From Pelagophyceae sp. CCMP2097 (lineage: Eukaryota; Sar; Pelagophyceae): a stretch of 53,561 bases of DNA. The stretch is from positions 1 to 53,561 of the forward strand of contig MU657455.1 of NCBI GenBank assembly GCA_026770575.1, written 5' to 3'. The notes beneath the pieces are model-generated. The model was not told the origin of the DNA, ran no database searches, and saw nothing but the letters and a program-made list of their open reading frames with translations. Every line of letters begins with the position of its first letter. The stretch's first letter is position 1. Of this stretch, positions 1-10,395 are shown in pieces. The position numbers and the translations under genes are program-made.

Positions 1-2
1 GG

Positions 3-344
3 CGTTGCGCCGCCGACGAGCCGCTGTTACAGTACAGCCCTGGGCGGGTCCTAGACCGGGCAGATGTGTCCGAGGCGCTCAAGGCGTGTGCGCTGTCAAT
101 GGGCCAAGAGGCGGCGAATTTCGCCTCGCACAGCCTCCGGATCGGCGGCGCGTCGTGCATGCTGGCGTGTGGCTACTCCGAGGAGTATATCCGACGTCAG
201 GGCCGGTGGCACAGTTTCTGCTGGCGGCGCTACGCCTACGACTCGCGCGACCAGATGCGGGGCGTGGCCAAGGCCATGGCGGGCTCGGCGTACACCGTTA
301 TGGAGGCGGCGCAGGACTTCCTCGCGCGCCGCCGTACGGCGTGA
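3..344 (+). CDS. Tyrosine recombinase, C-terminal fragment (5' end outside window)
   Basis: The frame is open from the window edge to a TGA at 342-344, so only about 113 C-terminal residues are visible. They contain HSLRIGGAS (H and R about 43 and 46 residues into the fragment), then GRWHSF, then RRYAY, which is the order H-x-x-R ... H/W ... Tyr of the catalytic half of tyrosine recombinases (phage-integrase fold). In eukaryotes such proteins are mostly carried by DIRS, Ngaro and Crypton mobile elements, which cut and join DNA through the tyrosine. I see no second element gene to the right, so this may be the last gene of an element or a decayed copy. No start codon can be assigned. Family call is good; the element class cannot be decided. 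Confidence 0.8.
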   Translation, partial: RCAADEPLLQYSPGRVLDRADVSEALKACALSMGQEAANFASHSLRIGGASCMLACGYSEEYIRRQGRWHSFCWRRYAYDSRDQMRGVAKAMAGSAYTVMEAAQDFLARRRTA

Positions 345-897
345 TTGAAGTGTGGGGAAGACGTCGGCGGCGCTGAGGCGACGAGCGACGAGCAACCACG
401 CAACCGTGACACCAAGCATGGGAATTCCCAACTCCCCAAAGGGGAACTGACTTTCCCATCAAATCCAATGGGCAAGTGCGTTGACGAGGACGCAACGTTC
501 TTCTTCTCCTGAACCTCGCAACAGCATCTCTTGCTGTTGGAGGATCAAGCCGACCCGCGCCCCCGAGGGCACGCGGGCGGTATAGTGATGTGTATTTCCT
601 AAAGTACATTTGAACCTTCTCACTTTTCTTCTGAACGCTCGCCAATGCGCGAATTCCCATCGCTCCCGTGTTCTGCAGAGGGGGCCTTCTCCGCTACTCA
701 GGCTGTCGAGGACGCCTCGGCGTCGAGTGCCCCCCCCGGACGAGGCACCGATGGCCGGACATTATGGCGCCGCGTCGCATCGCACTACAAGATTGGAGGG
801 CTCCCCAGTTACCCCAGAGGGCCAGCAAGATCGAACTGGTCATGCATCGACTCGGAGCGGCCGGCCGTTTTTTTATCAGATTGAATCGACGGCGAGT
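345..897. other. No gene seen
   Basis: About 550 bp between the recombinase stop and the end of the minus-strand MYND/Sel1 gene. I find no reading frame with recognisable protein character, no RNA gene and no clear repeat. Confidence 0.5.
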
Positions 898-1831
898 TCA
901 CGTCGGTCGACCGACGCGCTTCGCGACGAGCCACGGCTCGAACTCTGCCACCTTCAAAACGGCCTCGGCGTCGCCCTGGGCGGCCGCGGCGCGCTTGTAG
1001 CAGCGCAGCGCCTCGTGCAAGCCCACGGCACGCCGTCGCCGTCTTCGAAACACGAGCCGAGGTTGCAGAGCGCATCCGCGTCGCCCTGCGCCGCGGCGAG
1101 GCGGTACCACCGCACGGCTTCCTCGTGCGACTGCGCCACGCCCCTGCCGTGGTAGAAACATACGCCGAAGTTAAATTGAGCGGCAGGATAGCCTTGCTCG
1201 GCCGCGCGCCGGTACCACCGCGCGGCGGCCCTCAAGTCGATCTTGACGCCGTCGCCATTAAGATACGCACTTCCAAGTTGCGACTGCGCCTCCTCGGCGT
1301 GCCCCTCGTCCGCGTGCTTGTCCAGCCGGCGCAGCGCCTCGGCAGCCGAGGTGGGGGGTGGCATTCGGCAGAAAGGCAGCGATGGTCATGCTGCCGGCAC
1401 TTGACAGAGCACTCCTTGCAGATCTTCTTGCAGCAGCATTCGTAGAAAGCTCGTCTACCAATTTCGAGTGGAAGCTGCTCCAGGCACATGGCGCACGTGC
1501 CGCGCCAGTCCGGCGTGTCGTCGTTCGGCGCACTGGCCTTGACTAACGCCGTCGATCCAACAGCCGGTAAGCGCGCCGCCACCTTAAAACCAGCTGCTGG
1601 CGCGACGGCTGGCTCCTCCTTGATCTTCTTCGCCGGCATCAGCTCGTCGAGGAGGCGATCCTGGAAGTCGCATGCGAGCTGTTTGCACTGCGCCTTGTGC
1701 CCGTGTTCGGACCAGTCTACGAGCTGGCACGCCTTGCCGCAGTAGTGCCGCGATTTGCACTTGCTGCAGTGCTTGCCGTTCGGCGCGTCGCAGATGCAGC
1801 ACGGCTTCGGACCGGCTGGTGGGTCGCCCAT
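898..1831 (-). pseudogene. MYND-finger, RING-like, Sel1-repeat protein with two apparent frameshifts
   Basis: Read from 1831 downwards. Residues 11-49 form a MYND zinc finger (CxxC ... CxxC ... YC..AC ... H ... C). About 60 residues later a RING-like cysteine cluster follows (CAMCLEQLP ... CCCKKICKEC), then Sel1-type helical repeats (GSAYLNGDGV, FGVCFYHGRGV, LGSCFEDGDGV). The Sel1 part is in a different frame from the MYND part. One extra base near 1375 would join them, turning the local residues into CPFCR, the usual end of this ring. A second one-base shift near 1034 joins the last Sel1 repeat to the tail ending at 898. The MYND/RING/Sel1 order is one I recognise from stramenopile genomes; such proteins are thought to be adaptors. 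Both shifts lie in short C/G runs, so base-calling error is as likely as true decay. Confidence 0.72.
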
Positions 1832-2098
1832 CGTGGCGGGGAGCCTCGCCGCCGTGCCGCGGGCGAGAGCGCTTCAATCGCGCTCGTGAGTCGACGCGAC
1901 ACGACCCGAGTTCCCCCGTGAACTCGAGGATTTGAAGAACTCTTTCTTTTGGCGACGACCGTCTTTTTTCGCGTGTCACCGCGGCACCTGCGCCGCAATG
2001 ACACCGGTCTCAGCGTCGCCGGGTCTCTCTGCACCCGTGGGCGGGCCTGCAGGATTGTCGTCTGGCACTCAGAGTCGAGTCGCCGGCCGGAGCGTTTA

Positions 2099-4847
2099 TC
2101 AATTCGCGGGCCCTGGCCTTGTGGCGCGCGCGAGGTCCGCCAGCGTCGGCGCCTCGTCGTAGTCGTAGTCGTCCTGGAAGAGCGCGGCGTAGCGGACGAC
2201 TTGGACGATTTGCACTCTTGAAGAGTTGGCAGTCGAGTGCAGCTCGGGTTCCGAGTCGTCTGCCACCGCGCGCGCCTCTGCGAGCTGCGAAACGGCGTCG
2301 AAGAAGCCGTGCCGGTCGCTGCCCGTCTGCTGCAGCGCGCGCGCGACGGCGTCCCGGTGCCGCGCGTCGAGCGCCGAAGCGCGCGGCGTGGCAACGTCCG
2401 CGAGCCACGCCACGTACAGTGCCGCGTCCCCGACGGACCGCCGCGCGCGTCCCAGCGCCTCTGCGAGGTCGCCCAGATCCTGCGCCGACAGCGCCGCCGG
2501 CGGCAGTTTGGTCGCCGCGGCGCCGATTGCGGAAAGCAGCCGCGCCCCGGACGAAAACGCGGGCCCCGCCGCCGACGCGGCGCGCGCGAGGACGGCGAGC
2601 TGCCTCGCGGAGAAGCCGCCGTTGGTGATGAGCGGGATGGCGGCGTCTGCGATGACCTCGAAGAGGGGCAGGACCGCGTCGTCGAAGAAGAGGCACGGCG
2701 TCGACTCTGCTAGGACATCGCCGTCGCCTCTCCGGCCGCCGCCGCCGCCGTCGCGCCAGTCGCCGCCGGGCGCGTAGAATGTGGCGTAGGCCCACGCGAT
2801 GGTCGCGAGGCCCTGCGGTGAAGAGCGAGAGACTGTTGAACGCGTGTTGCGCGCCAGCACCTCGAAGAGCACGTCGGCTCTCCTACCCGCGGAGCAGTAC
2901 GCCCAGACGACGTTCGAGACGTCCTGTGGGCCCAGGTCCACGACGCGCTGCCTAAATGGTGCCTTGAAGGGCGCTTTCAAGGCAGTCGGGGGGCATCACT
3001 GTCTACCAGGGGCGCTTTCCTTTCTCGAGAGATTTCCTTTCTCGTGAGATTGCGCACTGGGCGCGGCGTCGCACGTCGCGGCGCGCGCGAGGTGGTCGTA
3101 GACTACGGCTGGTGCCTCTGTCCCGCTTCGCTCGGCCGCTTTTGAAAATGCCCACAGAGCGTTTGAGATTGATTGCGGAGCCCATTCGCGCGCGGGCCTG
3201 CGAAGCGCCGCCGCCGCCAACGCGCGGAAGACGGCCCCGGTCCGCGCCGCGTCCGCCAAAGAAGCCTCGTCCGCCGCGCCGCGCGCCGCGGGCATGACTC
3301 GCGCGAGCGCAGAAGCGCAAGAGGCGACGTCTCTTGATGTAAACGTGGCCGCCTCAACTATCACGGCCCCCTCCAGCGCAGAAAAGAGCGCCGCCTCGAC
3401 GTCCGCGGGGACCGGGTGCCGCGGATCCATCTTGGGCACCTAATTGAACGCCGTGAGACCGTACATCCTATTGCTTCGTCGGACGCGGCAGTCTGCCGGT
3501 GTTATAGCGGAAAATGCCCAGAGGAGGAGGCCCAGCGCCTGCGCGCGGAGGCGGCCGCCGTCTGCCAAGACCGTCGCCGCTTGAGCGAGGGCCGTGAGGC
3601 AACGCGCGTCGTCGCGCGCCCTACAAGGGCCCGCCGGGGTGCGCCACGCTCGTTTGGAGCGTGCCAGCTGCGGCGCACCGTTCCGAAGCGCAGACGCCGC
3701 CGAACCGCCGCCGCTGCGTCGCAAACGCCCAGGCAACATTCGCCACGCCTATGGCCTCGTCATCTCCAGACGCACCGTTCGGAAGCGCAACCCGGTCCAG
3801 AAAGTGAACGGACCCTGCGAGTTGAGGTCAGAGGCGTTGACGGCGGCATATCTCGCAATGGCCGTGTACAGCCGCGGCTCCGGCGCGCGCGCCGTCGCGT
3901 AGGCCCAGGCCACCGATGCGGCGTCTTGGGCGCTCCACTGACCCTCCAAAGCGGCGAGTCTGCGCGCGAGCGTGGAGAAGAGTCTAGGCGAGGCGTGCCT
4001 CGCGGCGGCGGCGGCCCAGGCCAGCGTCGCGGCGTCGCGCGGCTCGAGCGCGTTTGCGGTGCGCCTTGCGGCCGCGTCGACGGCGGTGAAGAGTTGTTGA
4101 GCCGCGCCGCCGAGTTTCTTCCCCCGCTGCTGCTTCGCACACGACCAAGCGACCAGACCCAACTCCCCAGGCGTAAATTCGGACACTCTCGCCGCGCACG
4201 CGCGCAGCACCGCGTCGTCCGTCGCCGACGCCCCGGAACGCTCGTCCAGCTTGGCGAGCCTGGACCGACGCGTGGGGTGGACTCGTCGCGACAAGGACGC
4301 TCTTCCAACGGGCGACGCCCTCGAACGGGTGCAACGCACGCCCACGCCGCCCTGGCGAGCGACCGCGTGTCGGCGTCGCCGATGCGGTCCTCGAGGGCCC
4401 CGCGCAGCCTTAGCACCTAGGTTTCATCCCTCGGCGGGCCGTCCCTTTGCCGGGGAGCGCGTCACCAACAAACGGTTTCTCACGCGCGGCGCGACGGTGC
4501 CGAATTCGGCCTTGCGCGCGTTCTTGGCGAGGCAGTGCAGCGCCGCGGAGAGTTCGCTCTATGCGTTTGAGACGCTTGGGACGTTTGACATCGTGGCCCG
4601 ATGCGATTTTCCCAGGCCCCGCGCCCCGTGTGACGTTCATTTGGGTGCATAGGGTCTTTGGCTGCAAAGGACCACGCACGAAGGCCAGGCCGGCGAGGTT
4701 TGCGTCGACGGAGCGGAGGACGTCTGCGACCGCCGCCTCGTCGTTAAACGCTCGCACGCGCGTCCGCCGCACCGCACCGCGGCGGGCCGGGTGGCGGCGC
4801 GGCAGCAGCAGCGCCGCGCACTGCACGAGCAGGCAGAGCCACCGCAT
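2099..4847 (-). CDS. OPR/FAST-like helical-repeat protein, multi-exon
   Basis: I place the start at 4847 (MRWLCLLVQCAALLLP, a hydrophobic signal-like leader). Exon 1 is 4680-4847 and exon 2 is 4484-4558; exon 3 begins at 4416, and these junctions keep frame. Later exons read down to the stop at 2099. The protein repeats a 36-40 residue unit with a core such as PQDVSNVVWAYC, PQGLATIAWAYA, PQSISNALWAFS, GVANVAWAFAT, ALGLLLWAFS and PRDAATLAWAAA. This is the pattern of octotricopeptide-like proteins, which bind organelle RNA and control its maturation or translation. The leader suggests import into plastid or mitochondrion, which is inference. It is divergent from HslV with 244 bp between the starts. 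Several middle intron borders (near 4330-4250, 3720, 3480 and 3050-2950) are uncertain. Confidence 0.8.
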
Positions 4848-5091
4848 GACTTCGAATTCCCCTCGCAGACGGCGCCCTTCGCCAAAAGCAGATCTCTCGC
4901 CGAAAAAGAAGGCCACGCGCGCGCCGAGAAGCTAGAAGAAGGTGCGCCTTGCGGCGTGTCGGCCCTACGCCCGCCGGCGCGAATAAGCCGCCCCGCGCGG
5001 CAATCGTCCGGCGGCCGTCGACGCGGCGGCGCACTAGGCCCCGTCTCCACCACTTCGAAACCAGGCCCCTCGTCTCCCTCCATATCGCGCC

Positions 5092-6111
5092 ATGCTGCGG
5101 TCGTCGCTGCGGTCGCTGCAGGCGCTGCGCGCCCCCGTGCGCGCGTTCTCGACGGACATGCACGGCACGACGATCCTTTGCGTGCGGAAGAATGGGCGGG
5201 TCGTGATGATCGGCAACGGCCCGCGTCGGGGGACGCTGGCAAACCATTCGTCGGCAAACCGTTCGTCGGGACCCACGCGCGACGACGGGATGCCTTTGAG
5301 CAGCACCCTCGGAGCCTCGATGCATGGAAGACGCGGGACCGCGCGGACGGCTTGGATGCCATGGAAGACGCGGGATCGTGGCCGCGCGGTGATCCTCGAC
5401 CCTCGCTAGGCGACGGCCAAGTGACGATGGGTGCAATGGTCGTCAAGGGCAACGCGCGAAAGGTGCGCAAGATCGGCGACGACATCATGGTCGGCTTCGC
5501 CGGTGAGTCGATGCAAAGGTTTCCAAGCGACAAGGGACTTTCCAAGTGATTCCAAGGGACTTGCCTTCGCGACTTGGCAAGGGGCTTGCCAAGTGTTCCC
5601 GGGGCGAGAAGTTGCTGCAAGGCACCCGGCATGTTCAGGTTCGACGGCGGACGCTTTTACTCTGCTGGAGCGCCTGGAGCGCAAACTGGAGGAGCACCCG
5701 GGCCAGCTCACTCGCGCCTGCGTCGACCTCGCAAAGGCGTGGCGCACGGACAAGTACCTCCGGCGGCTGGAGGCGATTCTGTTAGTTGCGGACAAGAACG
5801 TGACTTACGAGCTGACTGGGAATGGCGACGTCTTGGAGCCGAATGGTGGCGTCATCGGTATCGGCTCGGGAGGCGCCTACGCCCTCGCCGCCGCCCGGGC
5901 CCTCTGCGCTATACCCGACTTGGAGGCATTGGACGTGGCGAAGCGCAGCATGGCCGTGGCCACGGAACTTTGCGTCTACACGAATAGCAATTACATTATA
6001 GAGGAGCTCGACGACCTCGGCCCAAACGGCGAGTCGCCCCTCAACCAGACAGAGGCCGCAAAGGTCGAGGCCGCCGCAGTCGAGGCCGGCGTGCCCACGC
6101 CGCCGCAGTGA
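5092..6111 (+). CDS. hslV: ATP-dependent protease peptidase subunit HslV, mitochondrial type
   Basis: Three exons, 5092-5212, 5410-5502 and 5639-6111, join in frame to 228 residues. An arginine-rich leader ([20 protein letters not shown]) fits a mitochondrial presequence. It is followed by [15 protein letters not shown], where the first Thr after cleavage is the expected N-terminal nucleophile. The rest follows bacterial HslV closely: [58 protein letters not shown] and [15 protein letters not shown]. HslV forms the proteolytic core that works with the HslU ATPase; no hslU is visible here. Intron 1 (5213-5409) starts with GC, not GT, and holds two tandem duplications; intron 2 (5503-5638) starts with GTGAGT. 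The gene shares its upstream region with the OPR-like gene. Confidence 0.96.
5213..5409 (+). other. GC-AG intron of hslV with internal tandem duplications
   Basis: The exon alignment to HslV (VVMI then GDGQVTMG) forces the intron to begin GCAACG and end CTAG. Inside are a 16-bp tandem pair (GGCAAACCATTCGTCG and near copy) and a longer duplicated stretch around ATGGAAGACGCGGGA. Confidence 0.75.
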
Positions 6112-6533
6112 ACGCTCGCCGCGCTGCACCGGGTGGCGGGGGACATATTTTCCGTTGCAGACGCTAGTGTCCCATTTGTTGCAGACGTCCGTGTCCCGCA
6201 GCACCCGCCGCCCGGCGCGCGCCGCCACATGCGATGCACCCGCCGGCCGGGGCGCGAAACGGGAGTCTACCAGGACGCGCGTCTACTACTAGCGGCCTAG
6301 TAACGTAAACTCCACCACCTTGGACTCGGTTTAAGGCCCTGGCCGGCATGTCTCAAGAAGGGGCTTCCTCCAACGCATCTTGGGCCGTCTCAAGAAGGGG
6401 CCTCTTCCGGTGCCTCCCGGGCCGTCCGAGCCGGGGCGAGGGCATGGTCGTGTTTCTTAGAGAAATGGTGGGGGTGAAGTTCCCGGTGGCAAAGGGATGG
6501 TGGTGTCCGGATCATCGCGCGACGGCAAAGGCC
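6112..6533. repeat. Convergent 3' spacer with short tandem duplications
   Basis: This spacer separates the convergent ends of hslV and CysRS. About 6349-6425 holds a ~38-bp unit starting GTCTCAAGAAGGGGC twice in tandem. About 6149-6200 holds a shorter pair around GTTGCAGACG...GTGTCCC. No gene is seen. Confidence 0.6.
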
Positions 6534-8777
6534 TTACTTTGCGCCTTCAAAGAGCTTCTTTTGCTTCTCCCATTCTTTCCGCAGCTTCTTCGCCCCAGAC
6601 GCCGACAGCGGCTCCTTTGCAGCGTCGTGCGTCGGCACGCCGTCTGCGTCAAAGGCAGAGTAAGCCGCGTTGTTTTTGAACATGTCCTGGGGTGCGACCT
6701 TTGCCGCCGCCGCCTTCGCTTCCTTCTTGGCCATGTCAGCGGCCTTCAACTCCGCCTTTGCCCGCTCTTCCGCAAGCTTGGTCGCGCGCTCGGCCCGCAG
6801 CACGTCTGCATCGTCCAATTTCCATACCGACGAAGCGCCGCGGTCCTCCAGGCGCACGCCCATCTCCGGTAGGGCGTCGTCGCGCAGAGCGTCGCAGAGC
6901 TCAAGAATCTTCTGCGTGGCGCCGCCGCGCGCGGCGTTGCGCACGTCGTCCCGGAAGCGACTTAGAACGTCCAACAAAGGCGCTAAAGACGCAGTCGAAG
7001 CGCCGTCGTCGGATGATTGAGCGTGCGCCGTGGAGAAGCGCAGGCCCGCGACTAAATCGTCGGAGACTACGCCTCGGACCCCAAGCGTCGCCAGCGTGTC
7101 CGCCACCACTAAAGCCGCCTCAGCGACGACCAAGGGCACGGCGATTCGCGGCGGCTGGAGGTAGAGGTTTGTGGCGTCGACCAACGCTTGGAGAGCGAGG
7201 ACGGCGCCGGGCGTGTCAAAGTCGTCCAAGAAGCGCGCGCGCACCTCGGCGCGCGCGTGCGAGATAGCCGACTGCAGCGGCTCCTCGGCGGTGGACGCCT
7301 TTTGGATGGTGTCCGGGTCGGACTCCAGCGGCCGTAAAGCGGCGGCGACGTTGTGGAAGTATTCCTTAAACTTCCTTTCGATGGTCCGCGCGCCGGCGAG
7401 CATGTTGTCCGAGTAGTCGCAGGGTGCGTTGTACTTCACCAGGCAGAACATCAGGCGCATGGTGGACGCGCGCACGGCCTCTTCCTTTTCGCCGGATTCG
7501 CCGACCACGCCGTTGAGGGCCTAGAGTGTATCAATCACGGTACGTTGAGGAATCATAACCGAGGGAAACAGAAATACCTGGTCGATAGTAACAAAGTTCT
7601 TCAGACTCTTCGACATCTTCAGCCCGCGGATGTGCAAATGGCCAGTGTGCACAAAGTAGTTGACCGACTGCGCGCAGCCGCAGTGCGCCTCGCTCTGAGC
7701 CAGCTCGTTGTCGTGGTGCGGGAACCTACGTGTGTTGCCATGGCACGACCATGATCACAAAGGCAAGCCCCGCCCCGCCGCACCGGAGGTCGAAGCCGCC
7801 GCCGTGGATGTCGATGACGCCCGTCTGGCCGATGGTGGCCTCGATCATGGCCGAGCACTCGATGTGCCATCCCGGCCGGCCCGCGCCCCACGGCGACGGC
7901 CACGACGGCTCCCCCGGCTTGGAGGCCTTCCACAGCGCAAAGTCCTTGGCGTCCTTCTTCGCCGACGCCGCGGCGGCGAGCTTGCCCTCGCCCTCTGCCA
8001 TCAGCTCCGCAGAGCCGATAGACTCAGGCACGAGTTTACCGTAGTCGTGCCCTTGCGCCGCGAACGCCCCAGTGTCGAAATAAACCGACCCGTCGACGGC
8101 GTAGGCGACGCCACGCTCGATGATCTTCGCGACGAAGGATACTATCTCGGGGACGTATTCCGTCACGCGGGGCATCAACGACGGGCGTTCGACGCCCAAC
8201 AGCGCCATGTCGCGGAGGAACTTGGACTCCCACTCGCGCGCCAACGCCACGGAAGAGACGCCGCGCTCCTACGCATGCTGACGTCTTCCGGGATGCCTCG
8301 AAAGGCCTTTTCATGCCTTCCCAAAGGCCACTTTTGACACAAAACGCCACTTTTACTCACGGCCGAACGCATGATGATCTTGTCGTCGACGTCCGTGACA
8401 TTCATCACAAACGTCACGTCGTACCCGCACACGTCGCGCAAAAGGCGGCGCACGACGTCGAACTGGATGTACGTGCGAGCCTGAAGTGTGGGCAAAGGCT
8501 ACGCAGACGGGCCGAGCAAAGCCCAGCAAGACGCACGTGGCCGAGGTGGGCGGCGTCGTAGACCGTCGGGCCGCAGATGTACCTGCGCTTTGCGTCCCGG
8601 GCCGCCGGCATGCGAGGGGGCTTACATGTTGATGGCCTTGCCCTTTGGGTCCATCGGGACGAACGGCACCTTCGACCGCGTCAAGGAATTGTAGATGACG
8701 AGGCCGCAGCCCTCGCCCTTGGGCGCCGCGGTGCACGGGAGGCACCACTTCTGGCCGAACTCGCCCATGGCGGCCAT
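6534..8777 (-). CDS. cysS: Cysteinyl-tRNA synthetase
   Basis: Six exons (8626-8777, 8537-8582, 8361-8480, 7784-8268, 7578-7725, 6534-7520) join in frame to 645 residues. Motifs in order: [15 protein letters not shown] (class I HIGH signature), [57 protein letters not shown] (zinc and substrate pocket) and [12 protein letters not shown] (KMSKS loop), then a long helical C-terminal domain and a Lys/Ala-rich tail. It charges tRNA-Cys with cysteine. No clear targeting leader is visible ([11 protein letters not shown]), so I infer the cytosolic enzyme. Introns are 43, 56, 92, 58 and 57 nt. Divergent from the P4H gene with 157 bp between starts. Confidence 0.97.
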
Positions 8778-8934
8778 CGCACGGCCGAAGTGAGATCTTT
8801 TTCGCTGTTTTGGGCGTTCGTTTCGGCGACTTTTAATTGCTAAAATCACTGGGGTTTGGTTCACCTGACTGCGCATGAGGACTGGTGCAAGGCGAATCTA
8901 TAGCCCGGAGGAGTATACCGTAACGTTGAGCGCG
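8778..8934. promoter_or_regulatory. Shared divergent promoter region, CysRS and P4H-like genes
   Basis: The two start codons point away from each other across 157 bp, so control signals for both must lie here or inside the genes. The stretch is more AT-rich than its surroundings and holds the near-palindrome TTTTAATTGCTAAAA. No defined factor site can be claimed. Confidence 0.45.
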
Positions 8935-9981
8935 ATGGAGTGCGTCTTGACGCCGCGCTTCGCTGTTTTGGCCGTGGCGGCGGCGGTCTGCGACGACTGC
9001 GAGGTCCTTTCGAACGGCGAGCGCGTCGACGCCGCCGCGACGCCGGCGTCGCTGGACGCCAAGGCGCGCGCCGCGTACGCTTTAGACGGCTTGAAGACGA
9101 CGACGTCGGGCGCCGAATGGGTCGGCCACGCCGCCGGCCGCGGCGCCTCGAAAACGTCGCCGTGGGCCGTCTGGACCACAGGCCGGCTCCTTTCCAAGGA
9201 AGAGTGCGAGTCTTGGATTTCTCGCGGAGAGGCTTTGACGTACGACACGGGCGATTATATCTATAAGACGGGGAAAAATGGCTATGAGAAGGCGCCGACG
9301 GGGGCCCGCCGGCACAGCGCCACGCGCCTCGTGGAAGACTCTGCCTTTGCCGAGTCGATGACGAAGCGCCTCTTCGACGGCGTCCACGGCGTGCCTTTGA
9401 AGCTGGCGGACGGCCGCGAGTTTAGGGGCGTGCGGCCGACTTTTCTTATTTCAAAGTAAGTAACGTACTGGAATGTCCTAAGAATCAGACCATGTCCAGT
9501 CCCGGAGGACCTTCTCCTGGCCGTCGTCATATCAACCAACTTCGGACGAATTTGATAGGTACGATGCCGAGCAGTACTTCGCCCCTCACTTCGACGGCGC
9601 GATGCTCTCGCCCGATAACACGCAACTCTCTGCGTTCACCGCCGTCCTTTTTCTCAACGACGACTTTGACGGTGGACACACGCACTACCTCCCGGGGGCC
9701 GGCAGCGAGGTACGGGGGGCGAAACGCGGCCCTCTTGTCAAAAACGCGCAGGCCGAGACGACATTTGGCGGTCCAAAAGCCGCTGTTTGTAGGTCCAAAA
9801 GCCTCTGGCGATGCGCCCTCAGCGCGGCGCCGCCTGTATCCACCGCGCGCTGTCGGTGCTGCACGCCGGCGGCCGCCTAGTGCAAGGGACGAAGCACATT
9901 ATGCAGTTTGGCTTGATGTACGACGCGCCGCCGGCCGAGGAGATCCAGGCACACATGCGACCTCTCAAATGGGGCGTGTAG
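8935..9981 (+). CDS. Prolyl 4-hydroxylase-like 2OG-Fe(II) oxygenase
   Basis: Three exons, 8935-9455, 9559-9709 and 9823-9981, give 276 residues. The start at 8935 opens a signal peptide (ECVLTPRFAVLAVAAAVC); a Met 20 codons upstream is also in frame but lies before the leader. The catalytic core shows YFAPHFDG (H and D iron ligands), TAVLFLNDDFDGGHTHYLPG, and then SVLHAGGRLVQGTKHIMQ, which supplies the second iron His and the 2-oxoglutarate-binding Lys. Such enzymes hydroxylate prolines in secreted or wall proteins using 2-oxoglutarate, oxygen and iron. The leader places it in the secretory path. Intron 2 (9710-9822) carries GGTCCAAAAGCC twice. Confidence 0.93.
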
Positions 9982-10395
9982 TGGGGCGTGCGAGGCGTTT
10001 CATCGCGTAACAAAAGTTGCCAAAAGCAGCTCAAGCGTACAACGAGTTTCAGCGCGAGGCCGGGGCTTTTGCGAGCGCGCGCGGGCCGCGCCGGGAACCG
10101 GGGTAAGACGTGACACAGCGGGCGAAGAAAGGGACTTGAAAGGGATTTTTTGAGAGTCCAACGAAAAGGGCAAAGAAGTCCGTCGAACGGTCTCCGAGGG
10201 CGCCTGCCTCAAGCCCGGCAAAGACATCGGGGTCGTGGCGAAACAGCCTCTCACAAAGTCCGCTGCGATCTTCGGCCTCGATAGAAAATTCCTATACAAT
10301 TTAGAAATTGTTAAGGAATATTCCTTTCTTTTAAAAAAAGGTTCGAAACATTCGGAAGCTTTCCGAATGACTGAGCTTTCTGGAAGCAGCGTGCC
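9982..10395. other. Spacer with an AT-rich hairpin
   Basis: No gene is seen. At about 10288-10319 a near-perfect inverted repeat, ATTCCTATACAATTT paired with AAATTGTTAAGGAAT (13 of 15 positions), sits about 80-105 bp before the GH16 start. Part of this sequence recurs near other starts (see findings). Confidence 0.5.

Noticed and set aside
2010..2795. Long minus-strand Arg-rich frame and its plus-strand partners over 2.0-2.8 kb
   Set aside because: These are GC-driven shadows of the OPR-like gene, whose own frame shows clear repeats.
10288..10342. Hairpin followed by T-rich sequence considered as a transcription terminator
   Set aside because: The context is a eukaryotic spacer upstream of a start, so a bacterial-type terminator reading has no basis.
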